A stretch of 64,000 nt of DNA. Source: Diphasiastrum complanatum. Its lineage: Eukaryota; Streptophyta; Lycopodiopsida; Lycopodiales; Lycopodiaceae. The stretch is from NCBI GenBank assembly GCA_029204225.1, contig CM055108.1:1839463-1903462 (forward strand), read 5' to 3'. The notes under the pieces are model-generated. The model did not search any database. It had not been told where the DNA came from and was given only the letters and a program-made list of their open reading frames with translations. Positions within the stretch are counted from its first letter, which is position 1, and the number at the start of each line of letters is the position of its first letter. This document shows, piece by piece, positions 59,701 through 63,211 of the stretch. The position numbers and the translations under genes were made by a program.

Positions 59701-62089
59701 TTATTACATGATCTACTTCTCTGCTAGGTGGCAAACCATGTGGCAAATCTTTAGGAAAAACATCTTTAAATTTAGACAATAAAGTTTCTAATTTACTGAT
59801 TCTCTGCTGTAAAGAACTGGAAATAGAAACTTCAGGAATAAACTGAAAGTCACATAAGAATACCTGATGATCGTCGTCTCCGATTAGCTGACAGAGCTCT
59901 GAACTGCAGACCATAGGACTGTTGGGAACATCATGCTCTCCATGCAATTGGATCTCTCGGCCTTTATGCTGAAAGCTGAGGGTGTTTTCCTGATAATTTC
60001 TGTGGAGGGAAGGTCCTAAGCTGTAGAGCCAGTCTCTCTCGAGAACAATATCTGTGCGATCCAGGTGCATTATCTGAAAGTTTATTTCATCTTGGTACCC
60101 CTGAATACCAAGATTTAGATGCTAATGAAACTATGTACCTATGCTGACTAGGTACTTCTGGCAATTTAAGTTTCTTAACTAGGGTGTATACAGTTGATGA
60201 AATTATGGGTCGCCCCATCATCAACCATAACTCTAACTGACTGGTTACCAACTTTCCCATGCATACGTACTAGGTCATGCGGCCCAAAACTGAAGGGTCT
60301 CGCTAGCATTGCAGAGGTTAGCTGGCAACAATGTTCATGGTCTTCATGAAACACTTTGATCTCGGAAGCTGCCGAGTCACTAGGGAAACTTACGGTTTGA
60401 ACAAGATGAACTTGTTTTTTTATCTTTTTTATCTTTCTTAGTGAAAGGCCCCTTGGGACACTGTCTAACTGTGTATCCCTTGCCCATGCACACAAAGCAC
60501 AAACGTTCTTGTTTGACTTTATCAGAATCTGCTGTATGAGCGATGGGTGTTTCTGAGGAGCTTCACCTTTTATTATATCTTCTTTCTTTCTTTTTAAAAA
60601 TTTCTTTTTAAATTGAAAGTCTTTCTGAGGAGGCTGCTCAGAAAGGGGCTGCTGTCTCGCCCTCTTCCTACCCACTGAATCATCATAGATTTGAGCATAT
60701 CTGAGAGCTTGCTCTAGGGTAGTAGGCGAGTTTCTCTGAACCTCTACTTTATATTCATCTTTGAGGCCACGGACAAATCCCCTGACTTTCTGATAGTCAT
60801 CCATATTTTTGATTTTTAAAATTGCTTCTCGATATTGCGAGATATATTGGATAAGGGACTTGTCCATTACTGTTCTCTCCCAGGCTTCCCAGGCTCTATC
60901 AAGTTCATTTTCCTGTAGGAATTCTCTTAGGAAGGCTTCTTCAAAAGCCTTTGATGACCGGGGAGTCTGCCCAGTCTCCTGGAGATTTAACCACCACTTA
61001 TAGGCCATGGGCCCTAGGGAAAGACTGGCCTCAATTGCTTGCAAATGGTCAGGGGTCTGTTTAAGAGCATGAATGTTTTTCCATTTGCTGAGGAAGGTTT
61101 GTAAAATGTTTGCATTTCTATCCTTCTCTTCCCCAATAAAAGTAGGAGGCTTTAAGTCTTTAAAGACGCTAGGGTGAGACGGCATAGGCTCACCCGAAAC
61201 TGATGGAAGTGGAGAAGGAGACAACTGAGAAGTGGAGGGAAGGCCGTGTTTCGCGGAACTCAAAATCAAGCCTTTGAGTTTAGCGAACGAGTCGTCCACA
61301 CTGGACTTGAAATTGGCTAATGCCAACTTCAGTTCATCCACTACTACTCACCGTCTTGCCCTATTGGTCGTGTACTCTGGACACGACCCTGACTGTGGTA
61401 TCTGACCTTCTGTGTTCTCTAGGGTTCGGCACTGGTCACGTGCTCGTTACAATAGGGCTGCGGTGGATCAAGTCCACTAGACTTCTCTTCAATTTCATCA
61501 ACAAAGTAATTTTGCTAGTTCTTACCCTTCTTTTGATCACTTTCGACATTTAAATAATAAGTTTCGTTTGATTGCATCTAAGAATAGCCAACCCTTTTTT
61601 TATCATAATTGTGACTTCTTCCATAGAATATAATAGGAACATTGATCATTTTCAATGAACTGTCCTTGTATATTGAGCACCACTTGTTTGCAGTGTGATC
61701 TATTACTTACGCTCTGTTCACAATGTAAACATGATGCTTGCCGAAGTTATGAATTTGGAAGCTGTAGAAGCATAGATTAAATCTTTTAACGAAGCTTTAA
61801 CCAAGACAAGAATGGTTTTGAAATCTTTTGAAGTTTGATATGTGCATGCAGCTGAGACAAGACAAAAAAGTTTATCTTTCAAAGCTAGTAAGCTGTTATG
61901 CATTGGTATGTATTTTTAACTTCAACTCAGTTATGTTTTGGCTTGGTCTTCATGTTTGATCAGCCAGCAGCATCTCCACCTGTCTCTGAGTTAGGACCAG
62001 ATGCATTCTTGGAGCTCCCCAGGGAAGATCACTTCTACAACATTTTCACTAAAAAAAAAATGGCAATTAAGGCGCTCTTATTGGACCAG
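26486..62089 (+). CDS. FPG1: Formamidopyrimidine-DNA glycosylase (Fpg/MutM family), 5' five exons, runs past right edge
   Basis: Exons 26486-26714, 28195-28246, 44252-44309, 52964-53032 and 61964-62089 (229, 52, 58, 69, 126 nt) join in frame to 178 codons, with introns of 1,480, 16,005, 8,654 and 8,931 bp, all GT..AG. The product starts [13 protein letters not shown]: Pro2 (Pro1 after Met removal) is the Schiff-base nucleophile and Glu3 the acid of the family. It has the beta-hairpin lysine region [11 protein letters not shown] (57-67), [10 protein letters not shown] (77-86), [16 protein letters not shown] (94-109), [13 protein letters not shown] (122-134), [10 protein letters not shown] (143-152) and [13 protein letters not shown] (166-178). 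This matches plant FPG/MMH closely in order and length. The helix-two-turn-helix (plant GYISGIGNWIADE) and C-terminal tail are not in the window. The enzyme removes oxidised purines and nicks abasic sites in nuclear base-excision repair. The ATG is the only one fitting MPELPE. All exons are intact. Confidence 0.93.
27203..27303. repeat. Short tandem repeat, about five 20-21-bp units (GAATGTGCATTCTCTCTCCG type)
   Basis: Variants of GAATGTGCATTCTCTCTCC follow one another in FPG intron 1. The core GAATGTGCATTC is itself partly palindromic. Unit boundaries are approximate. Confidence 0.75.
27331..27480. repeat. GC-rich self-complementary block in FPG intron 1
   Basis: Unlike its AT-rich surroundings, this stretch is rich in GGGCCTT, AAGGCCC and GGAAGGCCC words in both orientations, so it could fold strongly. 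No reading frame in it resembles a known protein. Confidence 0.6.
27520..27631. repeat. Imperfect inverted repeat (hairpin) in FPG intron 1
   Basis: CAGAAATTTTTGTTTAAATG with following CACCTT is mirrored by GGTAAGGTGCATGTAAAAAT with following TTCTG. The loop is about 45 nt. It may be a small inverted-repeat element, but I see no target duplication. Confidence 0.6.
28195..28246 (+). CDS. FPG1: FPG exon 2 (Gly77-Val93 and two bases of Arg94)
   Basis: A 52-nt exon with acceptor ATTGTAG|GAATGG and a consensus donor AG|GTGAGT. It encodes [16 protein letters not shown], the segment following FQFG in plant FPG. The short exon could easily be missed by gene finders. Confidence 0.93.
28247..29040. 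other. FPG intron 2, left part, unassigned
   Basis: AT-rich intron DNA. A short motif (ACACCATGGAACTTAGAAA) is repeated imperfectly about 60 bp apart at 28624 and 28689. A 64-codon frame at 28758 has no recognisable features. Confidence 0.45.
29040..30225 (+). mobile_element. Non-LTR retrotransposon (LINE) reverse transcriptase fragment
   Basis: From 29076 the frame reads [20 protein letters not shown], then [15 protein letters not shown] up to a stop near 29220. After a frame change it gives [20 protein letters not shown] (29347 on). A second shift leads to [20 protein letters not shown] and [11 protein letters not shown] up to 30141. These are RT motifs of LINE polyproteins. The catalytic box is damaged (YDDL where (F/Y)ADD(L) is expected) and the endonuclease is absent. 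It lies in FPG intron 2, in sense orientation. Confidence 0.85.
30226..31006 (-). mobile_element. Copia A, 3' half: end of RT, RNase H (left part of a split element)
   Basis: On the minus strand the RT catalytic box [13 protein letters not shown] (about 30935) is followed by [16 protein letters not shown], RNase H ([36 protein letters not shown]) and, after a frame shift near 30385, [14 protein letters not shown]. It stops near 30230 at the LINE, with tail and 3' LTR lost. The right end is cut by the LTR element at 31007, and the frame resumes at 34930. Confidence 0.85.
31007..31791 (+). mobile_element. 5' LTR of element F (785 bp)
   Basis: Begins TGTTAGAAATGG, ends CGGCA just before the primer-binding site. 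It contains a purine-rich run of GAAAC and GAAAG words near 31160-31235. It matches 34126-34924 over its full length, with several percent divergence by eye, mostly transitions. Confidence 0.93.
31856..34115 (+). pseudogene. Element F interior: gag, RT and RNase H remnants, protease and integrase deleted
   Basis: Gag starts at 31856 ([20 protein letters not shown]), shifts near 32200 and stops at 32337. The next frame ([15 protein letters not shown]) belongs after the integrase, so gag C-terminus, protease and integrase are gone. RT ([34 protein letters not shown]) has a second in-frame gap before [16 protein letters not shown] and lacks YVDD. RNase H is recognisable ([37 protein letters not shown]), as is the tail ([14 protein letters not shown]). 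Non-functional. Confidence 0.85.
34126..34924 (+). mobile_element. 3' LTR of element F (799 bp)
   Basis: Begins TGTCAGAAATGG, ends GTGGCA, followed at once by the CAAGC target duplication. It is the partner of 31007-31791. Confidence 0.93.
34930..37779 (-). mobile_element. Copia A, 5' two-thirds: gag, protease, integrase and RT N-part
   Basis: Gag starts at 37779 ([20 protein letters not shown]) and runs 157 codons in one frame; a shifted frame carries the zinc knuckle [14 protein letters not shown] (near 37050). Protease [14 protein letters not shown] follows, then GAG-pre-integrase text, then integrase from about 36370 to 35720 with GIKRQF and [18 protein letters not shown] (glutamate kept). 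RT from 35381 includes [31 protein letters not shown] and [15 protein letters not shown], where element F interrupts it at 34929. Several shifts and stops. It lies antisense in FPG intron 2. Confidence 0.88.
37780..38183 (-). mobile_element. Copia A leader and primer-binding site
   Basis: The reversed primer-binding site TGCTTTGATACCA (38171-38183) abuts the LTR; the leader runs 404 bp to the gag ATG. The left part has imperfect repeats of CCTGCACCAGGTCTGCC (37895-37990). Confidence 0.75.
38184..38595 (-). mobile_element. 5' LTR of Copia A (412 bp)
   Basis: In plus coordinates it starts TGTCAGAATTTG and ends near ATAACA. It is homologous to the LTR split at 44753-45050 and 49055-49188. The outer end is placed by comparison; the target duplication cannot be checked because the other LTR is lost. 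Confidence 0.8.
38640..39420 (-). mobile_element. Ty3/Gypsy gag fragment
   Basis: The frame 39352-38993 has [18 protein letters not shown] and [11 protein letters not shown], the core of the retrotransposon gag domain. After a shift the zinc knuckle [14 protein letters not shown] lies near 38680-38730. No protease or pol follows, so this is an isolated gag piece. Confidence 0.78.
39540..39801 (+). mobile_element. Probable LINE 3' terminus with TTTC/CT tail
   Basis: An untranslated-looking stretch ends TACCCTCGGGTAATTACAAG and ATGAATAAAG, then (CTTT)n and (CT)n from 39761 to 39801. A polyadenylation-like signal followed by a simple-repeat tail is how many LINEs end. No coding part is attached, so the call is tentative. 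Confidence 0.45.
39802..40860. other. Low-complexity intron DNA (TAGTACT-rich, then GCCGATTTG-rich)
   Basis: 39820-40050 is rich in TAGTAC, GTACTA and TAGTAG words. 40080-40340 has several CCGATTTGGTT and TTCGAATTGGTTTGAAC variants. No gene is seen. Confidence 0.5.
40861..41128. repeat. Left direct repeat (268 bp) of the unfamiliar element
   Basis: Matches 43625-43900, with shared text such as GATGTCTCTTGCCTAGTTAT and TTACTTTGGAGGGCCTAAAG. It ends in the palindrome TGTACTAAAAGTACA. Confidence 0.9.
41250..43307 (-). pseudogene. Interior frames of the unfamiliar element: acidic N-part, gag-like middle, unknown C-part
   Basis: On the minus strand, 43307-43002 opens with [20 protein letters not shown] and stays strongly acidic for about 90 residues. 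43020-42600 then gives, in shifting frames, text resembling a Gypsy capsid: [31 protein letters not shown] and [16 protein letters not shown]. Frames 41985-41596 and 41729-41250 ([20 protein letters not shown]) match nothing I know; no protease DSG/DTG, RT or integrase motif is present. It could be a decayed gag with an unrelated or captured 3' part. No function is assigned. Confidence 0.5.
43625..43900. repeat. Right direct repeat (276 bp) of the unfamiliar element
   Basis: Partner of 40861-41128, with small indels such as the loss of TAATA before GCTCCTTTTGGGCC. Confidence 0.9.
43901..44752. other. FPG intron DNA around exon 3, no element recognised
   Basis: Apart from exon 3 (44252-44309) this 850-bp stretch shows no retroelement domain or repeat. 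It is probably original intron sequence that has kept its splice signals. Confidence 0.5.
44252..44309 (+). CDS. FPG1: FPG exon 3 (Arg94-Glu113)
   Basis: A 58-nt exon isolated by 16.0 kb on the left and 8.7 kb on the right. Acceptor TGTGCAG|ATCTGC, donor GAG|GTGAGG. The frame ([15 protein letters not shown], then VFLE) matches the plant family segment between TKY and the LDDGLELSF strand. Phase 2 on entry and phase 0 on exit fit both neighbours. Confidence 0.93.
45051..45507 (-). mobile_element. Element Y 3' LTR (457 bp)
   Basis: Starts TGTAGGAAATAG, ends TTCCAACA. It contains four to five copies of a 23-bp unit like TTGACTATTGGCTNTCCAAC (about 45250-45344). Confidence 0.94.
45508..46295 (-). 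pseudogene. Element Y 3' interior, no recognised domain
   Basis: Frames 46295-45969, 46056-45772 and 45744-45514 are open, but none carries an integrase, RT or RNase H motif. The first is serine- and phenylalanine-rich ([20 protein letters not shown]) and may be the linker that normally lies between integrase and RT. This suggests most of pol was removed. Confidence 0.55.
46285..47387 (-). mobile_element. Element Y protease and GAG-pre-integrase zinc finger
   Basis: The frame 47387-46626 contains the aspartic protease motif [18 protein letters not shown], then [21 protein letters not shown] frame change near 46640 leads to 46659-46285, with the HHCC finger ([24 protein letters not shown]). 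The text ends before the integrase catalytic core. The protease frame overlaps the gag frame by 260 nt (47128-47387). Confidence 0.85.
47128..47988 (-). mobile_element. Element Y gag, intact frame of about 286 codons
   Basis: The likely start is MAKESES (47988), although the frame is open from 48048. Capsid text includes [40 protein letters not shown] and [14 protein letters not shown] lysine/glycine-rich stretch precedes the zinc knuckle [14 protein letters not shown]. It is uninterrupted, unlike every other gag in the window. It stops in a purine run (AAAGGAAAAAGAGAAAAGG) where the protease frame takes over. Confidence 0.9.
48049..48590 (-). mobile_element. Element Y leader and primer-binding site
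   Basis: About 540 bp between the 5' LTR and gag, with the initiator tRNA-Met site (minus strand TGGTATCAGAGCC) at 48578-48590. Part of its text (CCTATTGGGCGCCCTCCTGC) recurs near 50970-50990 beside another LTR, so the two families are related. Confidence 0.8.
48591..49049 (-). mobile_element. Element Y 5' LTR (459 bp)
   Basis: Near-identical partner of 45051-45507, with the same 23-bp minisatellite (about 48790-48884). Confidence 0.94.
49135..49758. repeat. Inverted-repeat arm 1 (624 bp)
   Basis: The reverse complement of 51158-51784 with few differences. It comprises the edge of the Copia X LTR, the polypurine tract, the RNase H tail and part of another LTR (family Z). Confidence 0.9.
49189..49466 (-). 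mobile_element. Copia X RNase H tail (inverted-repeat arm 1)
   Basis: The minus strand reads [36 protein letters not shown] and [20 protein letters not shown], the C-terminal end of Copia RNase H, and then stops. At 49467 an LTR edge (TGTTAGAATAATAAATG) replaces the rest of pol. The same join occurs in the opposite orientation at 51453/51454. Confidence 0.88.
49759..50088 (-). mobile_element. Leader and primer-binding site of LTR family W
   Basis: The reversed primer-binding site GCTCTGATACCA (50077-50088) abuts the LTR at 50089. The 300 bp to its left are leader-like without a gag frame, and the element is cut there by arm 1. Confidence 0.6.
50089..50350 (-). mobile_element. LTR of family W (262 bp) inserted in Copia X
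   Basis: Starts TGTTAATAATTAG, ends TTTCTAACA. It interrupts the Copia X reading frame just after the integrase segment EKGYRLYD: at 35840-35860 Copia A carries the uninterrupted text. Confidence 0.75.
50351..50870 (-). mobile_element. Copia X integrase C-half
   Basis: The minus strand reads [40 protein letters not shown] and [17 protein letters not shown], the same family as Copia A. The AERKNR box is broken by a small deletion (50660-50670). N-terminal core text (RILRTDKG region) lies in another frame toward 50870. Confidence 0.8.
50871..51017 (-). mobile_element. Leader and primer-binding site of LTR family Z
   Basis: The reversed site GGCTCTGATACCA (51005-51017) abuts the LTR. The text resembles the element Y leader. 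Confidence 0.7.
51018..51453 (-). mobile_element. LTR of family Z (436 bp)
   Basis: Starts TGTAGGAATTCAG, ends TTCTAACA. It is a relative of the element Y LTR (shared start, GACTATTGGCTGTCC-like units and the GACCTTTTGGGTCA motif). Its right end abuts RNase H of Copia X in plus orientation. Confidence 0.85.
51158..51784. repeat. Inverted-repeat arm 2 (627 bp)
   Basis: Mirror copy of 49135-49758, separated from it by about 1.4 kb. Similarity stops at CATGCCTG, inside the Copia X LTR. Confidence 0.9.
51454..51784 (+). mobile_element. Copia X RNase H tail, polypurine tract and LTR edge in plus orientation
   Basis: Reads [40 protein letters not shown] and [20 protein letters not shown], then the tract TTAAGGGGAG (51721-51730). 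The LTR starts TGTTAGGAATTAATG at 51731 and is cut at 51784. Confidence 0.88.
51785..52963. other. FPG intron 3, right end, no element recognised
   Basis: AT-rich DNA with no domain or terminal repeat, ending in a normal acceptor (TTTGTTTATGCAG). Confidence 0.5.
52964..53032 (+). CDS. FPG1: FPG exon 4 (residues 114-136)
   Basis: A 69-nt exon with acceptor TTATGCAG|TTGGAC and donor GAT|GTATGA, phase 0 at both ends. It encodes [18 protein letters not shown] and RLLDD, the conserved DKRRF loop of the N-terminal domain. Confidence 0.94.
53071..53209. repeat. Perfect 53-bp direct repeat with an embedded 21-bp inverted repeat
   Basis: 53071-53123 and 53157-53209 are identical (TAAAGTAACCTAAGGGAATG to TTTAAATTCA). 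Between them 53134-53154 is the exact reverse complement of 53101-53121 (TTTCTTTTTGAGCTTTAAAT and one T more). It lies 38 bp after FPG exon 4. Confidence 0.95.
53210..54268. other. FPG intron 4, left part, unassigned
   Basis: About 1 kb of AT-rich DNA without a recognisable element or gene. Confidence 0.45.
54269..54773 (-). mobile_element. LINE fragment, region N-terminal to reverse transcriptase
   Basis: In two minus-strand frames: [20 protein letters not shown] with [15 protein letters not shown], then [20 protein letters not shown] with ILKD. This is the stretch just before RT motif 1 in LINEs (KAxGxDG, GxPxxW, LxPIxK). It ends where the RT of the plus-strand LINE (29040-30225) begins, but is a separate inverted copy. 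A join to Copia text follows at 54774. Confidence 0.75.
54774..55285 (-). mobile_element. Rearranged Copia B 5' end: LTR edge, primer site, gag start joined to RNase H tail
   Basis: A reversed primer-binding site (GCTCTGATACCA, ending 55168) abuts an LTR edge TGTTGGAGAAAGAGG. On the minus strand gag starts [20 protein letters not shown] at 55001. After about 30 codons it jumps to RNase H text ([12 protein letters not shown]). This is a large internal deletion. Confidence 0.7.
55286..56441 (-). mobile_element. Copia B pol remnants: GAG-pre-integrase, integrase start, RT end, RNase H
   Basis: Right to left: [20 protein letters not shown] (about 56380), the GAG-pre-integrase finger with [18 protein letters not shown] (56105-56050), integrase start [10 protein letters not shown] (about 55955). 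An abrupt join near 55870 leads to RT end [11 protein letters not shown], and RNase H with [20 protein letters not shown] (55640 on). The protease remnant YTDSG borders the Gypsy insertion at 56442. Confidence 0.75.
56447..56804 (-). mobile_element. 3' LTR of the chromodomain Gypsy (358 bp)
   Basis: Starts TGTAATAGATCC, ends CTCGTAACA. Its last 107 bp match 61345-61451. Confidence 0.93.
56816..57945 (-). mobile_element. Gypsy integrase with C-terminal chromodomain
   Basis: The open frame 57919-56816 (367 codons) holds the integrase core: first aspartate in [11 protein letters not shown], second in [10 protein letters not shown], glutamate in [15 protein letters not shown]. It has the GPY/F module ([17 protein letters not shown]) and ends with a chromodomain ([16 protein letters not shown]). 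The zinc finger lies in the next frame to the right. Chromodomains steer chromovirus insertion to marked chromatin. The catalytic residues look intact. Confidence 0.9.
57946..58735 (-). pseudogene. Gypsy RNase H end, linker and integrase zinc finger, frames broken
   Basis: The frame 58627-58262 gives RNase H text ([33 protein letters not shown]). The frame 58377-57949 gives the H2C2 finger ([16 protein letters not shown], and beyond its edge a Cys pair). The two overlap out of frame, so at least one indel separates them. Confidence 0.82.
58736..60070 (-). mobile_element. Gypsy reverse transcriptase, open frame of 444 codons
   Basis: The frame covers the protease end, the RT fingers ([20 protein letters not shown]), palm ([26 protein letters not shown], catalytic [13 protein letters not shown]), thumb and the RNase H start ([18 protein letters not shown]). 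It ends in a TGA where plant copies have an arginine codon before PVAFESKK, a single-base nonsense change. A 12-bp duplication repeats PWAS in [18 protein letters not shown] near 59565. Confidence 0.9.
60175..61341 (-). mobile_element. Gypsy gag and protease N-part, open frame of 388 codons
   Basis: Starts [20 protein letters not shown]. The capsid domain contains [29 protein letters not shown] and [21 protein letters not shown] text; a basic segment and a damaged zinc knuckle (CALCAWARD) follow. The protease motif is [12 protein letters not shown], with DDG in place of DSG/DTG. The frame stops shortly after. The left LTR-side leader is missing because of the deletion at 61345. Confidence 0.85.
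61345..61451 (-). mobile_element. Truncated 5' LTR of the chromodomain Gypsy (107 bp)
   Basis: Matches the end of 56447-56804, then joins gag directly at a short AGTAGT microhomology. About 250 bp of LTR, the primer-binding site and the leader are deleted. Confidence 0.88.
61457..61700 (-). mobile_element. Copia B, right remnant beyond the Gypsy insertion
   Basis: Reversed text ([20 protein letters not shown]-like frames) carries the Copia gag-to-protease region across the ATAGG insertion point to 56441. Decay hides the rest. Confidence 0.45.
61964..62089 (+). CDS. FPG1: FPG exon 5 (residues 137-178)
   Basis: A 126-nt exon with acceptor TGATCAG|CCAGCA and donor CAG|GTCATC, phase 0. It encodes [18 protein letters not shown] and ends [13 protein letters not shown]; plant relatives continue with GYISGIGNW, which I could not find before the window edge. 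It contains a ten-adenine run (62051-62060) across the conserved KKK. Confidence 0.93.
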
Positions 62090-62500
62090 GTCATCTTTCT
62101 CTCGCTAAGTTCATGATCGTTTATTTCGTTATGGATGTTCTGTTGCAGGGCATAAATTGTGTTTTAGAGCCTATTTTGAAAATCAATACTTTCATTACCA
62201 TATTTATAGATTACCTACAACATGATATGAACAGGCTTTAATTTGCAATAAAGTGATCTTTATCCATGTTTCATGCTAAATGCGATAAAGCTGTTTGAAA
62301 TTTTCTATGCTTGGTAGTTTATAGCAATTGTTGGTCATGATCATAATGGTTTGTAGTGAGCATGTTCATTTAGATCATTTTCTTGTACTAATGATCATCT
62401 CATCTTTGCAATGATATGCATTTTGATAGCTATTAGTCACACGAATTTGACCTTGTTATATGCTACATGCCAAGTCTCCCTTGGGTTCGGCTCGGTTTTC
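62090..62500. other. FPG intron 5 start, unassigned
   Basis: AT-rich DNA after the exon 5 donor. No continuation of the glycosylase is visible. Confidence 0.5.
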
Positions 62501-62590
62501 CTTCAGAGCTATCTTGGTCCTCTAAGACTAAATCTAGTTATAGTTGATGAAGAATGCTGTCTCTTTCCCAAGTGGGATTCTCAAGAGACC
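62501..62590 (-). mobile_element. Short Gypsy 3' coding remnant
   Basis: Contains TCTTGGTCCTCTAAGAC and CTGTCTCTTTCCCAAGTGG, which match 56825-56890, the end of the chromodomain frame of the other Gypsy. It is a stub next to a different Gypsy LTR. Confidence 0.65.
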
Positions 62591-62595
62591 TAACA

Positions 62596-63211
62596 TATTA
62601 CACACAAGAAAACACTCTATACACTAGTAGCCACACTAGAACATAAGCATAGCAAACAAAAGAGATCTCTCTATCTCCCTATGGGTGCCCTCCTCCCTTC
62701 ATATAGATTGCAAATGGCACCCTCCAATACACTATGGAGTTCCATGCACAACCAATGAGAAAGAGAGAGGCCTAGGGGAGTTAAAGAACCTTTATAGGCT
62801 TATGGAGGTCAAGAGATATCTTCCATAACCTATGACTCTTTGAATGCCTTTCTTGTGGGAGTTAGGAACTCAATGGACACCTTGGAAGTGCGCCCTCGTA
62901 CGAGGTCCCATTGCCCAAGTTGTGCTTGTATACTTTGGTCCAAGACATAGTTCAAGGTTGAGGCCCAAGGTTTAGAAATATAGCCAAAACACCCATGGTA
63001 ATCACTTTCTAACACCTCACTAGGTTCCATACCTCCGACCAAGGCATAGACACCTACCTGCCCTTATCCAAGGACACAGTACCTTAATCTAAAGGCACAT
63101 ATCCTTAATCCTAAGGGTACCCCTTATCCAAGGGCAACTTGCCATTTAGCTCCCAACACTAAATGGACATATAGGGGTCACTGAAGTATTGCTAGTTACA
63201 TAGGTATGTAA
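62596..63211 (-). mobile_element. 3' LTR of the right-edge Gypsy (about 616 bp)
   Basis: The right end GTATGTAACA is fixed by the reversed polypurine tract TTCCTTCCCCCTAAAC (63212 on). The left end (TATTACACACAAG) is approximate. Its middle matches the inverted copy at 21213-21420. Confidence 0.7.

Larger units (their letters stand above)
56442..61456 (-). mobile_element. Chromodomain Ty3/Gypsy element with ATAGG target duplications
   Basis: The minus-strand element spans 56447-61451. It has a full 3' LTR (56447-56804), a 5' LTR cut to about 107 bp (61345-61451), and ATAGG at 56442-56446 and 61452-61456. The reversed polypurine tract (minus strand TTAAGGGGGAGGGAG) ends at 56805. It carries gag-protease, RT, RNase H and integrase with a chromodomain. 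Nonsense and frame changes break pol. It lies inside the protease-coding part of Copia B, antisense in FPG intron 4. Confidence 0.93.

Noticed and set aside
62147-62175. Possible FPG exon 6 after TTCTGTTGCAG
   Set aside because: The acceptor looks good, but the following frame (GINCVLE) does not fit the expected GYISGIGNW, so the real exon must be farther right.
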